DNA of 64,000 nt from Humibacillus xanthopallidus. Its GTDB lineage: Bacteria > Actinomycetota > Actinomycetes > Actinomycetales > Dermatophilaceae. The DNA lies in NCBI RefSeq assembly GCF_006717145.1, contig NZ_VFQF01000001.1:1488001-1552000 (forward strand), in the 5' to 3' direction. The number at the start of each line of letters is the position of its first letter. The stretch's first letter is position 1. Positions 12,544-25,608 of the stretch are shown here, piece by piece. Position numbers and translations under genes: made by a program. The notes beneath the pieces are model-generated. The model was not told where the DNA came from, searched no databases, and saw only the letters and a list, made by a program, of their open reading frames with translations.

Positions 12544-13803
12544 TCAGGCCTTCCGGGCCGCCGCCAAGTTGCGTCGCCCACGCTTGAGCACCGCCACCTG
12601 GCCGGCCAGGAAGTCGTGCTCGCCCAGCGCCTGCTCGGGGTCGGTGAGCTTGACGTTGTTGAGCGATGCCCCGCCCTCACCGATCGTCCGGCGTGCGGCG
12701 TTGCGGGAGTCGACGAGACCCGTCGCCACGAGGGCGTCGACGAGGGACGTCCCCACCTCCAGGTCAGCCCCCGGCAGCTCGGCCGTCGCATCCCCCAGCG
12801 TCGCCGGGTCGAGCGCCGTCAGGTCGCCCCTGCCGAAGAGCGCCTCGGAGGCCGCCTGCACCGCCGCCGTCGCCTCAGCCCCGTGCACCAGGGTCGTCAC
12901 GTCTGCGGCCAGGATGCGCTGCGCCGTGCGCCGGAACGGTTCCTGCGCGACCTGCTCCTCCGCCGCCGCGATCTCCTCGGGGGTGCGGTCGGTGAAGACC
13001 TTTAGCAATTTGACGACCGAGGCGTCCTCGACGTTGATCCAGTACTGGTAGAACGCATACGGGCTCGTCATGTCGGCGCCCAGCCACACCGCGTTGCCCT
13101 CGGACTTGCCGAACTTCGTGCCGGCGGCGTCGGTGAGCAGCGGCGTCGTGAAGCAGTGCACCGACGCGCCCTCGACCCGGTGCACGAGGTCGACCCCCGC
13201 CGTGAGGTTGCCCCACTGGTCGGCGCCGCCCGTCTGCAGCGTGCAGCCGTGCGCGCGGTAGAGCTCGAGGAAGTCGAGCGCCTGCAGGATCTGGTAGCTG
13301 AACTCGGTGTACGAGATCCCCTGCTCGCTCTCGAGCCGGGCGGCCACGGCTTCCTTGCGCACCATGTGGTTGACCCGGAAGTGCTTGCCGATGTCGCGCA
13401 GGAAGTCGAGCGCAGAGATCGGCGCCGTCCAGTCGAGGTTGTTGACGAGGAGCGCGGCGTTGTCACCCTCGAAGTCGAGGAACGGCCGCACCTGCTCCTG
13501 GATGCGCGCGACCCAGTCGGCCGTCTGCTCCTTGGTCTTCAGCACCCGCTCGGACGTCGGCCGCGGGTCTCCGATGAGCCCCGTCGACCCCCCGACGAGG
13601 CAGATGACCCGGTGCCCCGCGCGCTGGAAGTGCCGCAGCACGACGAGCTGCACGAGATTGCCGAAGTGCAGCGACGGCGCCGTCGGGTCGAAGCCGCAAT
13701 ACAGCGTGAGGGGCCCCTCCGCGAGTGCTTCGCGCAGCGCCGCCTCGTCGGTGGACTGTGCCACCAGGCCGCGCCACTGCAGCTCGTCGAAGATGTCCGT
13801 CAC
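12544..13803 (-). CDS. tyrS: tyrosyl-tRNA synthetase
   Basis: Class I synthetase that charges tRNA-Tyr. The protein has 419 residues from the GTG at 13803 (VTDIFDELQWRGL). The HIGH-type motif is HFGN (46-49), tyrosine binding is seen in TEFSYQILQALDF, and the KMSKS-type motif is KFGKS (230-234). The C-terminal S4 RNA-binding domain follows (SRNAARRTIGEGGASLNNVK). The frame is open further upstream to 13884, but that part is not conserved. It is followed by terminators and then the rRNA operon. Confidence 0.95.
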   Translation of the reverse strand: MTDIFDELQWRGLVAQSTDEAALREALAEGPLTLYCGFDPTAPSLHFGNLVQLVVLRHFQRAGHRVICLVGGSTGLIGDPRPTSERVLKTKEQTADWVARIQEQVRPFLDFEGDNAALLVNNLDWTAPISALDFLRDIGKHFRVNHMVRKEAVAARLESEQGISYTEFSYQILQALDFLELYRAHGCTLQTGGADQWGNLTAGVDLVHRVEGASVHCFTTPLLTDAAGTKFGKSEGNAVWLGADMTSPYAFYQYWINVEDASVVKLLKVFTDRTPEEIAAAEEQVAQEPFRRTAQRILAADVTTLVHGAEATAAVQAASEALFGRGDLTALDPATLGDATAELPGADLEVGTSLVDALVATGLVDSRNAARRTIGEGGASLNNVKLTDPEQALGEHDFLAGQVAVLKRGRRNLAAARKA

Positions 13804-13914
13804 GGGTATCGGTGTCCTCTCGCCAGCGGCGGGCACCCTGCCCACCGCGTCACAGCCTGCCGTATGCCGCCGCGACCCTTCCACCGAGATGCCTCCGGTC
13901 CCGCATGGCGGGCG

Positions 13915-14533
13915 TCACCGCCCCCGCTCGACACGGCGCCTCACCCCGGGACGGAAGGCCGACACCGTCGGGTCACCGTCGACCCAGAAGCGCCAGGGGT
14001 ATGCCGTGCCGTCGCCACCCGGCCCACTGACACCGACGCGCGCCCCCGTTCGCAAGCCGGCGGCCGGCACGGCCCGGCCCGCCCCGATCACGAGCGGCGA
14101 GCCGGGGGCACAGAGGTCGAGCCCCGACATCGCCCCGGTGACGCCGAGCGCCTGCGTCAGCCGGCCAGGGCCACGGCACCAGTCCCGCTCCGCCACCCCC
14201 GGGCGTCGCCCAGCCGCGGCCTCGTGCCCGGTCACGACCTCGCCTGCACGCAGCAGCACGACCTCGGGCACGCGCTCTTCGCCGGTCACGACAGGGCATC
14301 CAGTGGTGTCCGTAGGTGAAGTAGACGAAGGCGTGCCCGGCCGGGCCGAAGACGGGCGCGTTGTGGGCCGTCGGCCTGCTGAGCACACGCGACGCGGGAT
14401 CGACGCGGCCGGCATACGCCTCGGTCTCGGAGATGCGCACCCTGACGCCGGCGTGCTCGACGTGGCGCCCCAGCAGGTCGGCGGCGACGTCGAGGACCGG
14501 TCGCGCGAAGAAGGCGCGGGCAAGCCGCCTCAC
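13915..14533 (-). pseudogene. second 3-methyladenine DNA glycosylase copy, frameshifted
   Basis: The N-terminal part (GTG 14533 to about 14300) reads FFARPVLDVAADLLGRHV, SETEAYAGRVDPASR and FVYFTYGHHW in one frame. The C-terminal part (VTGEERVPEVVLLRAGEVV through PWRFWVDGDPTVSAFRPGV) continues in another. Where the intact neighbour has HHW plus four codons before the VxGE block, this copy has 10 bases instead of 12, so an indel at about 14290-14303 breaks the frame. The start overlaps the stop of the intact copy (GTGA), so this is a tandem duplication that has decayed, unless the indel is a sequencing error. Confidence 0.8.
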
Positions 14534-15165
14534 GTACGGCGGCGGCGCACGACGCCCGGGCGGTAGGCCGAGACGGTCGCGTCGCCGTCGACCCAGAAGC
14601 GCCAGGGGAAGGTCTCCCCGTCCCCACCCGGGCCACTCACTCCGACCCGCGGGCCGACCGCGACCTCGTCCCGCTGGACCGGGGTGCCCTCGGAGACGAC
14701 GAGGTCGATGGGGGCGCCGATCACCGGCCGGCAGAAGTCACGACCGCTGTGCTCGCCCGACAGTGCGAGGGCCTGTCCGAGGCGACCCGGGCCGCGGGTC
14801 CAGTCGCGCTCGCGCATCCCACCGCGCCGCACTTGCACCAGGTCGTGGCCCTCGAGGACCTCGCCCGCCCGCAGCAGCACCGCGGACGCCGACCCCACCT
14901 CACCGACGACGAGGTTGACGCACCAGTGGTGGCCGTAGGTGAAGTAGACGTAGGTGAAGCCCGGCGGCCCGAACATCGGTTCCGTCCGTGGGGTCGGGCC
15001 GCGGAAGGCGTGCGACCCGGGATCGAGGCCACCGGCATACGCCTCGACCTCGGTGAGCCGCACGGTCACCCCGCCGAAGGACAGGTGCCGACCGAGGAGC
15101 TCCGGCGCGACCTCGAGGGGCGGACGCGCGAAGAACGAGCGCGGCAGCCTTGGGTCGGTCCTCAC
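14530..15165 (-). CDS. 3-methyladenine DNA glycosylase (AAG/MPG family)
   Basis: Monofunctional glycosylase that removes alkylated purines in base excision repair. The 211 residues match the family length. Motifs are RSFFARPPLEVAPELLGRHL at the N-terminus, LTEVEAYAGG containing the catalytic Glu, TYVYFTYGHHWCVNLV, LLRAGEVLEGH, RDWTRGPGRLGQAL, and a C-terminal GPRVGVSGPGGDGETFPWRF. The GTG start is three bases after argH, and the gene overlaps a frameshifted copy of itself. mpg next to tyrS is the mycobacterial arrangement as I recall it. Confidence 0.93.
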   Translation of the reverse strand: MRTDPRLPRSFFARPPLEVAPELLGRHLSFGGVTVRLTEVEAYAGGLDPGSHAFRGPTPRTEPMFGPPGFTYVYFTYGHHWCVNLVVGEVGSASAVLLRAGEVLEGHDLVQVRRGGMRERDWTRGPGRLGQALALSGEHSGRDFCRPVIGAPIDLVVSEGTPVQRDEVAVGPRVGVSGPGGDGETFPWRFWVDGDATVSAYRPGVVRRRRT

Positions 15166-15168
15166 GCC

Positions 15169-16671
<1,503 letters not shown>

Positions 16672-17157
16672 TCAGTCGCGGGCGTCGGCGAGCGCCTGGA
16701 GCCGCTCGGCGACGGAGGCGGCAGCGTCGGGACTGGCTGTCACGAGCATGATCGTGTCATCGCCGGCGATGGTGCCGAGCACCTCGGGGTCGCGCGTCTG
16801 GTCGATCGCCGACGCGAGGTAGTTGGCAGCTCCCGGCGGGGTGCGCAGGACGACGAGGTTGACGGCCGCCGCGGCCGAGACGAGCAGCTCCTCGCACGTG
16901 CGCCGCAGCCGCGCCGAGGCGGACTCACCGAGCGAGCCGACGGGTGCGACCTCGGCGCCCTCCCCCGGCACGGCATAGACGAGCGAGCGCCCGCGGCGCA
17001 CCTTGACGGCACCGACCTCGACGAGGTCGCGCGACAGGGTGGCCTGGGTGACGTCGGTGCCCTCGGCGACGAGGAGGTCGGCCAGCTCGCCCTGGCTGTG
17101 CACTTCGTGGTGGCGCAGCAGCTCGACGATGCGGCGCTGGCGCTGGGTGCGGCTCAC
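16672..17157 (-). CDS. argR: arginine repressor
   Basis: Arginine-dependent repressor of the arg regulon. The 161 residues comprise an N-terminal winged helix (RQRRIVELLRHHEVHSQGEL, then TQATLSRDLVEVGAVK, the recognition region near 37-52) and a C-terminal oligomerisation/arginine-binding domain with GTIAGDDTIMLV. Its GTG start shares one base with the argD stop (TAGTG). It probably acts on the operator in front of argC and thus regulates itself. Confidence 0.95.
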   Translation of the reverse strand: MSRTQRQRRIVELLRHHEVHSQGELADLLVAEGTDVTQATLSRDLVEVGAVKVRRGRSLVYAVPGEGAEVAPVGSLGESASARLRRTCEELLVSAAAAVNLVVLRTPPGAANYLASAIDQTRDPEVLGTIAGDDTIMLVTASPDAAASVAERLQALADARD

Positions 17158-18443
17158 TAGCTCGCCTCGCGGGCGGCGGCGAGGACTCCCGGCAGGGCCT
17201 CGAGGAAGCTGCTCAGCTCGTCTGCGGAGATAATGAGCGGCGGCGCGAGACGGATGGCCGTCGGGGTCACGGCGTTGACGATGAAACCCGCTTCCCGGGC
17301 GGCGGTCATGACGGCCGCAGAGGGTATGCCGTCCAGCTCGATCGCGCGCAGCAGTCCCCGCCCGCGCGTGCCCGCGACACCGTCGATCGTCACGTCGTCG
17401 AGCAGGGCCCCCACCTCGCGGACGTGGGCGAGCACGTCCTCGCGCTCGATGGTGTCGAGCACGGCCAGGCCCGCAGCGCAGGCGAGCGGGTTGCCGCCGA
17501 ATGTGGTCCCGTGCTGTCCCGCGGTGAGCAGCCTTGTCACCTCGGGGCCGAAGGTCACGAGGGCCCCGATGGGCACCCCGCCCCCCAGGCCCTTGGCAAG
17601 CGTCATCGCGTCCGGCACGATGCCCGCCCGCTGGTGGGCGAACCAGTCGCCGGTGCGGCCGATCCCGGTCTGGATCTCGTCGACGACCAGCAGTGCACCG
17701 TGCTGCGTCGTCAGCTCGCGCGCGAGCCGGAGGTAGTCGTCGGAGAGCTCGCGCACTCCCGCCTCGCCCTGGATGGGCTCGAGGAAGAGGGCGGCTGTCG
17801 TGTCGTCCACCGCGTCGCGCAGCGCCGCCATGTCGTCGGGGGCGACGAAGACGACCTCAGGGATGAGGGGCTCGAACGGCTCGCGGTAGGCCGCCTTGTG
17901 GGTGAGCGCGAGCGCCCCGGTGGAGCGGCCGTGGAAGGAGCCCTCGAGGGCGATGATGCGGCGCCGGCCCGTGCGCCGCGACAGTTTGATGGCCGCCTCC
18001 GTCGCCTCGGTGCCGGAGTTGGCGAAGAACACGCCGGAGCCGGCGGGGCCCTGAGCGACCTCGAGGATCTTCTCGGCGAGGAGGATCGCCGGCTCGGACG
18101 TGAAGAAGTTGGAGACGTGGATGGCCGACTCGGCCTGCTTCGTGACAGCCTGCACGAGGGCGGGGTGGCCGTGGCCGAGCGCGTTGACGGCGATGCCCGA
18201 GAGCAGGTCGAGGTAGCGCTTGCCGTCGACGTCGGTCACCCAGGCGCCGTGCCCCGAGGCGAGCACGAGCTGCGGCGTGCCGAAGACCTGGACGAGGGCG
18301 CTGCCGTAGCGCTCGAGCAGCTCGGAGCCGCTGCCGGACCCGTTGCCCAACCCTGTGTCAGAACGAGTGTCCGAACGAGTGTCAGAGCCCGTGTCGGCAG
18401 CGGGTTCGGAGCTGGTGTCCGACCCGATGTCGTCGCTCGTCAT
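17157..18443 (-). CDS. argD: acetylornithine aminotransferase
   Basis: PLP enzyme that converts N-acetylglutamate semialdehyde to N-acetylornithine. It has 428 residues from ATG 18443, which overlaps the argB stop (ATGA). Class III aminotransferase features are visible: [45 protein letters not shown], and the PLP lysine in [17 protein letters not shown]. The first 40 residues are a low-complexity Ser/Asp/Thr/Gly segment ([20 protein letters not shown]) encoded by a short imperfect DNA repeat and are not part of the fold. A shorter start is possible. Confidence 0.95.
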   Translation of the reverse strand: MTSDDIGSDTSSEPAADTGSDTRSDTRSDTGLGNGSGSGSELLERYGSALVQVFGTPQLVLASGHGAWVTDVDGKRYLDLLSGIAVNALGHGHPALVQAVTKQAESAIHVSNFFTSEPAILLAEKILEVAQGPAGSGVFFANSGTEATEAAIKLSRRTGRRRIIALEGSFHGRSTGALALTHKAAYREPFEPLIPEVVFVAPDDMAALRDAVDDTTAALFLEPIQGEAGVRELSDDYLRLARELTTQHGALLVVDEIQTGIGRTGDWFAHQRAGIVPDAMTLAKGLGGGVPIGALVTFGPEVTRLLTAGQHGTTFGGNPLACAAGLAVLDTIEREDVLAHVREVGALLDDVTIDGVAGTRGRGLLRAIELDGIPSAAVMTAAREAGFIVNAVTPTAIRLAPPLIISADELSSFLEALPGVLAAAREAS

Positions 18444-19434
18444 GCGTCCTCCTCTGAGGCGGGAGTCCCGGAGGCGGTGCGACCACCGGCAGGGCTCTCG
18501 CTGGCGGTGATGTCGGGCAGGACCATCGTGCCGATGCCCTCGTCGGTGAAGATCTCGAGCAGGATGGAGTGCGGCTTCCGCCCGTCGACGACGTGCGTCT
18601 GGGGCACGCCGCCCTCGACCGCGCGGATGCACGCCTCGAGCTTGGGCACCATGCCGGCCTCGACTCGGGTCAGCAGCGACTTCGCAGCGGTGACGTCGAT
18701 CGTCGACAGCAGCGACCCCCGGTCGGGCCAGTCGGCATAGATTCCCTCGACGTCGGTCAGCACGACGAGCTTCTCGGCCCGCAGAGCGACGGCGATGGCC
18801 GCCGCCGCGGTGTCGGCGTTGACGTTGAGCACCTGTCCGTCGACGTCGAGGTCGGGCGCGACGGTCGAGACGACCGGCACCCGGCCGGCGTCGAGGATGT
18901 CGATGATCGCCGAGGGGTTGACGCTCTCGACGTCGCCGACGAGCCCGAGGTCGACCTCGACGCCGTCGACGACGGTGCCCCGGCGCCGGGCACCGAGCAG
19001 TCCGGCGTCCTCGCCCGAGAGACCGACGGCGATCGGGCCGTGCTGGTTGAGCAGCCCGACGAGCTCACGGCCGACCTGGCCGGTGAGCACCATCCGCACG
19101 ACGTCCATGACCTCCGGCGTCGTGACGCGAAGGCCGCCCTTGAACTCGCTCTCGAGGCCCACCCGGTCGAGCATCGCCTTGATCTGCGGGCCGCCGCCGT
19201 GCACGACGACAGGTCGCAGGCCGGCATACCGCAGGAAGGCGACGTCCTCGGCGAAGGCCGCCTTGAGGGCATCGTCGACCATGGCGTTGCCGCCGTACTT
19301 GACGACGACGAGCGCGCCGCGGAAGCGCTCGAGCCATGGCAGCGCCTCGACGAGCGTCGCGGCCTTGCCCGCGGCGACCCGGAGGGCTGCGGCGTCGATG
19401 AGGCCACGGAGGTTCTGCTGGGCGGGCGTCGTCG

Positions 19435-19438
<4 letters not shown>
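18440..19438 (-). CDS. argB: acetylglutamate kinase
   Basis: Phosphorylates N-acetylglutamate, a common feedback point in the pathway. It has 332 residues from ATG 19438, which overlaps argJ (ATGA). Amino-acid kinase motifs are [40 protein letters not shown] and [14 protein letters not shown] 25-residue Ser/Ala/Gly-rich tail follows the conserved end. The open frame continues upstream over argJ but is not coding there. Confidence 0.95.
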
Positions 19439-21685
<2,247 letters not shown>

Positions 21686-21699
21686 CCTGCCTCGGGACG

Positions 21700-24258
21700 T
21701 CAGCGCTGGACGGCCCCCGTCGCCTCCGCTGCGGCAGCGACGGCCGCGTCGCGGAAGGCGTTGACCTCGTCGGTCGTGAGGGTGCGGTCGAGGGCCCGGA
21801 AGGTCAGCCGGTAGGCGAGCGAGCGGTGGCCGGCCTCGACCCGCTCACCCTCGTAGACGTCGAAGAGCGCGATTGACTCGAGCGACTCCCCCGCGCCTCG
21901 ACGCAGGGCCGTCTCGACATCGCCCGCCGCGACCTCCGAGCGCACGAGCAGCGCGACGTCGGTGAGCGCTGGCGGGAAGGACGAGAACTCGCTCGCCTGC
22001 ACCGGCTCCTCGCTCGCCGCCGTCAGCACGTCGACGTCGAACTCGGTCGCGACCGTGCGCGGCGGCAGGTCGAGGGCGGCGAGCACCTTCGGGTGCAGCT
22101 CGCCGGCGTGCCCCACGAGGGTGCCGTCGGCGAGGCTGATCCGGGCGCACCGACCAGGGTGCCAGGGCGCGTGGCCGGGGTCGTTGGTGACGACGACCGG
22201 CACGGCGAGGGCGCCGGCGACGGACTGCACCGCGGCCACCATGTCGCTCCAGTCCGCGGCGCGGCCCGGGCCCCACCACCCTGCCTGCTCGATCTGGCCC
22301 GACGCGATGGCCGCGGCGCGACGCGGCTGGTCGGGCACGGCGGCATACAGCTGCTCGAGGGTGGCGTCGTCGGGGCGCGAGTCGACGCTCGGGATCGGCG
22401 CCTTGGCGAGCGGGCCTCCGGGCCGGAAGACGAGCCCGATCTCCGAGATCGCGACGTCCTTGTGGCCACGGGCGAGGTTGCGGCGCAGCACGTCGACGAG
22501 GCTCGAGAGCACCATTGTGCGCAGCAGCGGCCGCTCCTCCGACAGCGGGTTGGCGACGCGCACGGCCTCGCGGCGGTCGTCGTCGGGCGCGAGCCCCAGC
22601 TGGTCGGCGAGCTCGGCCGCGACGAACGGGTAGCTGAGCACCTCGGTGTAGCCCGCACCGGCGAGGGCGTCGGCGACGATGCGCCGCGCCTTCTGGCCGT
22701 GGGTGAGCCCGCGGCCCTCGCTGGGAGTCGGCGTGATCGACGGGATGTTGTTGTAGCCGTCGATCCGGGCGACCTCCTCCGCGTAGTCGGGCGCGTCGAC
22801 GAGGTCGGGGCGCCACGACGGCGGGGTCACGAGGACGTGGGTGTCGTCGGTGCCCTCGCCGGCCTCGTCGACGGTGCAGCCCAGGTCGCGCAGGATCGCC
22901 AGCACCCGCTCGCGCGGGTAGTCGACGCCGACGATGCGGCTGGGCTCCGTGACGTCGAGGAGGTATGCCGTGCGCTCCGTCGTGTGGTCGACGTCCGTCA
23001 CGCCGGGGTCGGCCGTGCCGCCGCCGTGCTCGACGAGCAGGTCGACGGCGAGCTGCGCGGCAGCCGCGGTCACCCGGGGGTCGACCCCGCGCTCGAAGCG
23101 CTTGGACGCCTCGGTGACGAGGCGGTGACGGCGCGAGGAGCGAGCGACGGTCGTGGGGTCGAAGTGGGCCGCCTCGACGAGCACGTCGGTCGTCGAGTCG
23201 TCGACCTCGGACGACGCGCCACCCATGACGCCGGCGATGGCGAGCGGCCGCTCACCCGAGTCCGTGATGAGCAGGTCCTCGGGGCTCAGCGTGCGCTCGA
23301 CGTCGTCGAGCGTCGTGAGAGCCTCCCCCGACCGGGCGCGACGCACGACGATCGGGCCGTCCAGCTTGGCGAGGTCGTAGGCGTGCAACGGCTGGCCGAC
23401 GGCGAGCATGACGTAGTTCGTCACGTCGACCGCGAGGCTGATCGGGCGCATCCCCATCTGGGTCAGGCGCTTCTGCATCCAGGACGGTGACGGACGGGTC
23501 GGGTCGATGCCACGGACGACGCGCGCGACGAAGCGGTCGCAGCCGACGTTGCCGTCGAGGGGCGCGTCGTCGTCGAGCCGGATCGGGTGGCCGGAGTCGT
23601 TGGCCTGCGGGGTGGCGACGTCAGCGGGGTCGCGGTAGCCGCCGGCCGGGCTGCCCTGCGAGTGCCAGTACTCGCGGGCTAGGCCTCGTACCGAGAAGCA
23701 GTAGCCGCGGTCGGGCGTCACGTTGGTCTCGACGGTCTCCTCGGCGAGACCGAGCAGGGCGATCGCGTCGTCGCCGGCCTGGAGCATGGCGGCCTTCTCG
23801 GCGCCGAGGAGCCGCTCGAGCACGATGATGCCCTCGTGGTCGTGACCGAGCCCGATCTCGTCCTCGGCGCAGATCATGCCGTTGGACACGTGGCCGTAGG
23901 TCTTGCGAGCGGCGATGGCGAAGTTGCCGGGCAGGACGGCGCCGGGCAGCACGACGACGACGAGGTCACCGACCTCGAAGTTGTGGGCGCCGCAGACGAT
24001 CTCCTGGTGCTTGCCCTCGGTGAGCATCTGGCCGTTCTGGCCGACGTCGACGGTGCACCAGCGGATCGTCTTACCGTTCTTCTGGGGCTCGAGGGTGAAG
24101 TCGAGCACCCGGCCGACGACGAGCGGCCCGGTGAGGTCGCCGCCGTGGAGGTCCTCCTCCTCGAGACCGACCGAGACGAGGCCGGCGGCGACGTCGGCGC
24201 CACGCGCGCCCGGGGGCAGGTCGGTGACCTCGGCGAGCCAGCTGAGCGGCATCCGCAT
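21700..24258 (-). CDS. pheT: phenylalanyl-tRNA synthetase beta subunit
   Basis: 852 residues, normal for the long beta chain. The order is: N-terminal MRMPLSWLAEVTDL, the EMAP-like tRNA-binding domain (about 40-150; LVVGRVLDF, EIVCGAHNFEVGDLVVV), the B3/4 editing domain (about 215-400), the B5 domain, the catalytic-like core (SYPFVAAELADQL), and a C-terminal anticodon-binding domain (FSSFPPALTDVALLV to FRALDRTLTTDEVN). It follows pheS by one base. The pair forms an alpha2-beta2 enzyme. Confidence 0.96.
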   Translation of the reverse strand: MRMPLSWLAEVTDLPPGARGADVAAGLVSVGLEEEDLHGGDLTGPLVVGRVLDFTLEPQKNGKTIRWCTVDVGQNGQMLTEGKHQEIVCGAHNFEVGDLVVVVLPGAVLPGNFAIAARKTYGHVSNGMICAEDEIGLGHDHEGIIVLERLLGAEKAAMLQAGDDAIALLGLAEETVETNVTPDRGYCFSVRGLAREYWHSQGSPAGGYRDPADVATPQANDSGHPIRLDDDAPLDGNVGCDRFVARVVRGIDPTRPSPSWMQKRLTQMGMRPISLAVDVTNYVMLAVGQPLHAYDLAKLDGPIVVRRARSGEALTTLDDVERTLSPEDLLITDSGERPLAIAGVMGGASSEVDDSTTDVLVEAAHFDPTTVARSSRRHRLVTEASKRFERGVDPRVTAAAAQLAVDLLVEHGGGTADPGVTDVDHTTERTAYLLDVTEPSRIVGVDYPRERVLAILRDLGCTVDEAGEGTDDTHVLVTPPSWRPDLVDAPDYAEEVARIDGYNNIPSITPTPSEGRGLTHGQKARRIVADALAGAGYTEVLSYPFVAAELADQLGLAPDDDRREAVRVANPLSEERPLLRTMVLSSLVDVLRRNLARGHKDVAISEIGLVFRPGGPLAKAPIPSVDSRPDDATLEQLYAAVPDQPRRAAAIASGQIEQAGWWGPGRAADWSDMVAAVQSVAGALAVPVVVTNDPGHAPWHPGRCARISLADGTLVGHAGELHPKVLAALDLPPRTVATEFDVDVLTAASEEPVQASEFSSFPPALTDVALLVRSEVAAGDVETALRRGAGESLESIALFDVYEGERVEAGHRSLAYRLTFRALDRTLTTDEVNAFRDAAVAAAAEATGAVQR

Positions 24259-24259
24259 G

Positions 24260-25369
24260 TCAGGCCCCCATCCCGAACTGCTGCGAGAAGCGAAGGTCGC
24301 CCTCGACCATGTCGTGCATGCCCTGCACGCCGTGACGCAGCATCAGTGCCCTCTCGATGCCGAGCCCGAAGGCGAACCCGGAGTAGATGTCGGGGTCGAT
24401 GCCGCACGTGCGCAGCACCTTGCGGTTGACCATGCCCGAGCCGCCGAGCTCGATCCACCCGGAGCCGCCGCAGGTGCGGCACTGCTCGGCCGTGCCCCAG
24501 GTCTCGGCGCCGTGGCAGGCGAAGCAGAGGAAGTCGGTCTCCATGCTCGGCTCGGTGAAGGGGAAGTAGTTGGCCCGCACCCGGGTGCGCGTCTCCTCGC
24601 CGAACATGATGCGCACGAAGGCGTCGAGCGCCCCGCGCAGGTGGGCCATCGTCAGTCCCTTGTCGATGGCGAGGCACTCGATCTGGTGGAAGACCGGGGT
24701 GTGCGTCGCGTCGAGGTCGTCGGTGCGGAAGACCTTGCCGGGCGCCACGACGTAGATCGGCGGCTCCTGGTCGAGCATCGTGCGGATCTGCACCGGCGAG
24801 GTCTGGGTGCGCAGCACGAGGCCCGAGTCGACGGGGTCGAGGAAGAAGGTGTCCTGCATCTGCCGGGCAGGGTGGTCAGGTCCGAGGTTGAGGGCATCGA
24901 AGTTGAGCCATTCGCTCTCGAGCTCCGGGCCCTCGGCGACCTCCCAACCCATGCCGACGAAGGCGTCGACGAGCCGCTGGGCCGTGAGCTCGATGGGGTG
25001 CCGGGCACCCGGCCGGCGACGCAGGGCGGGCACGGTGACATCGACCCGCTCCTCGACGAGGATGCGCTCGTCGCGCTCCACCTCGAGCTCGCCCTGACGG
25101 GCAGCGAACGCCTGCGCCACCCGGCCGCGGGCCTGGCCGACCCGCTTGCCGGCCTCGGCCTTCGCGCTCGGGGGCAGGGCGGCGATCTCGCGGTTCGCGA
25201 GGGCGAGCGCGCTCTTCTCGCCCTGGTGGGCCGTGCGCACCGCCTTCAGCTCCTCGAGGGAGCCGGCGGCCGCGGCCGCGGCGAGGGCCTGCTCGACGGC
25301 GGCGTCGATCTGCGCGGGGTCGAGCGCCGCGACCTCGACGGGGTCGTAGTTCGTGTTGGGTCCGGACAT
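24260..25369 (-). CDS. pheS: phenylalanyl-tRNA synthetase alpha subunit
   Basis: Catalytic chain of the class II synthetase. It has 369 residues from ATG 25369 (MSGPNTNYDPVEVAALDPA), which resembles the start of streptomycete PheS. The N-terminal coiled coil (about 20-100) is followed by the catalytic core, with HPARQMQDTFFL, motif 2 (FRTDDLDATHTPVFHQIE) and motif 3 (GLGIERALMLRHGVQ). Unusually for this protein there are CxxC pairs (CFACHGAETW, CRTCGGSGWIEL), as in other actinobacterial PheS. An in-frame ATG at 25438, nearer the promoter, would add 23 residues. Confidence 0.94.
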   Translation of the reverse strand: MSGPNTNYDPVEVAALDPAQIDAAVEQALAAAAAAGSLEELKAVRTAHQGEKSALALANREIAALPPSAKAEAGKRVGQARGRVAQAFAARQGELEVERDERILVEERVDVTVPALRRRPGARHPIELTAQRLVDAFVGMGWEVAEGPELESEWLNFDALNLGPDHPARQMQDTFFLDPVDSGLVLRTQTSPVQIRTMLDQEPPIYVVAPGKVFRTDDLDATHTPVFHQIECLAIDKGLTMAHLRGALDAFVRIMFGEETRTRVRANYFPFTEPSMETDFLCFACHGAETWGTAEQCRTCGGSGWIELGGSGMVNRKVLRTCGIDPDIYSGFAFGLGIERALMLRHGVQGMHDMVEGDLRFSQQFGMGA

Positions 25370-25437
25370 CGGGGTGCGTTCGCTGCTCTCGTCGGTCGGG
25401 GGTTGGGGCGCCTCGGAGGCACCCGCGTTCCTGCTCA

Positions 25438-25457
25438 TGCGAGCGTGGCCCAGTCTA
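25438..25457 (-). promoter_or_regulatory. pheST promoter -10 box TAGACT
   Basis: TAGACT at 25452-25457 would start transcription about six to seven bases before the in-frame ATG at 25438 and about 76 bases before the preferred pheS start. The same hexamer precedes hisD and the oligopeptidase gene at leaderless spacing, which raises the chance that it is real here. Confidence 0.5.
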
Positions 25458-25510
25458 GGGGCGGGGCCCCGCCGGTTTCGGCGCCACCTCGCGGGCCGGG
25501 ACGGTGGGCC

Positions 25511-25605
25511 GGGTCGAGCCACCAGAACCCCGCCACGGCTGGACCGTGGCGGTCCGCAGCCGGGTCGAACCACCAGAACCCCGCCACGGCTGGACCGTGG
25601 CGGTC
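25511..25605 (-). repeat. tandem pair of identical hairpins after the histidine kinase gene
   Basis: A unit of about 44 bases occurs twice, 51 bases apart. Each copy contains CCGCCACGG-CTGGA-CCGTGGCGG, a 9-bp stem with a 5-base loop, at 25530-25552 and 25581-25603. It begins six bases after the stop of the upstream kinase gene and ahead of the pheS promoter, so it may be a double terminator although no T-run follows. Confidence 0.8.
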
Positions 25606-25608
25606 GCG

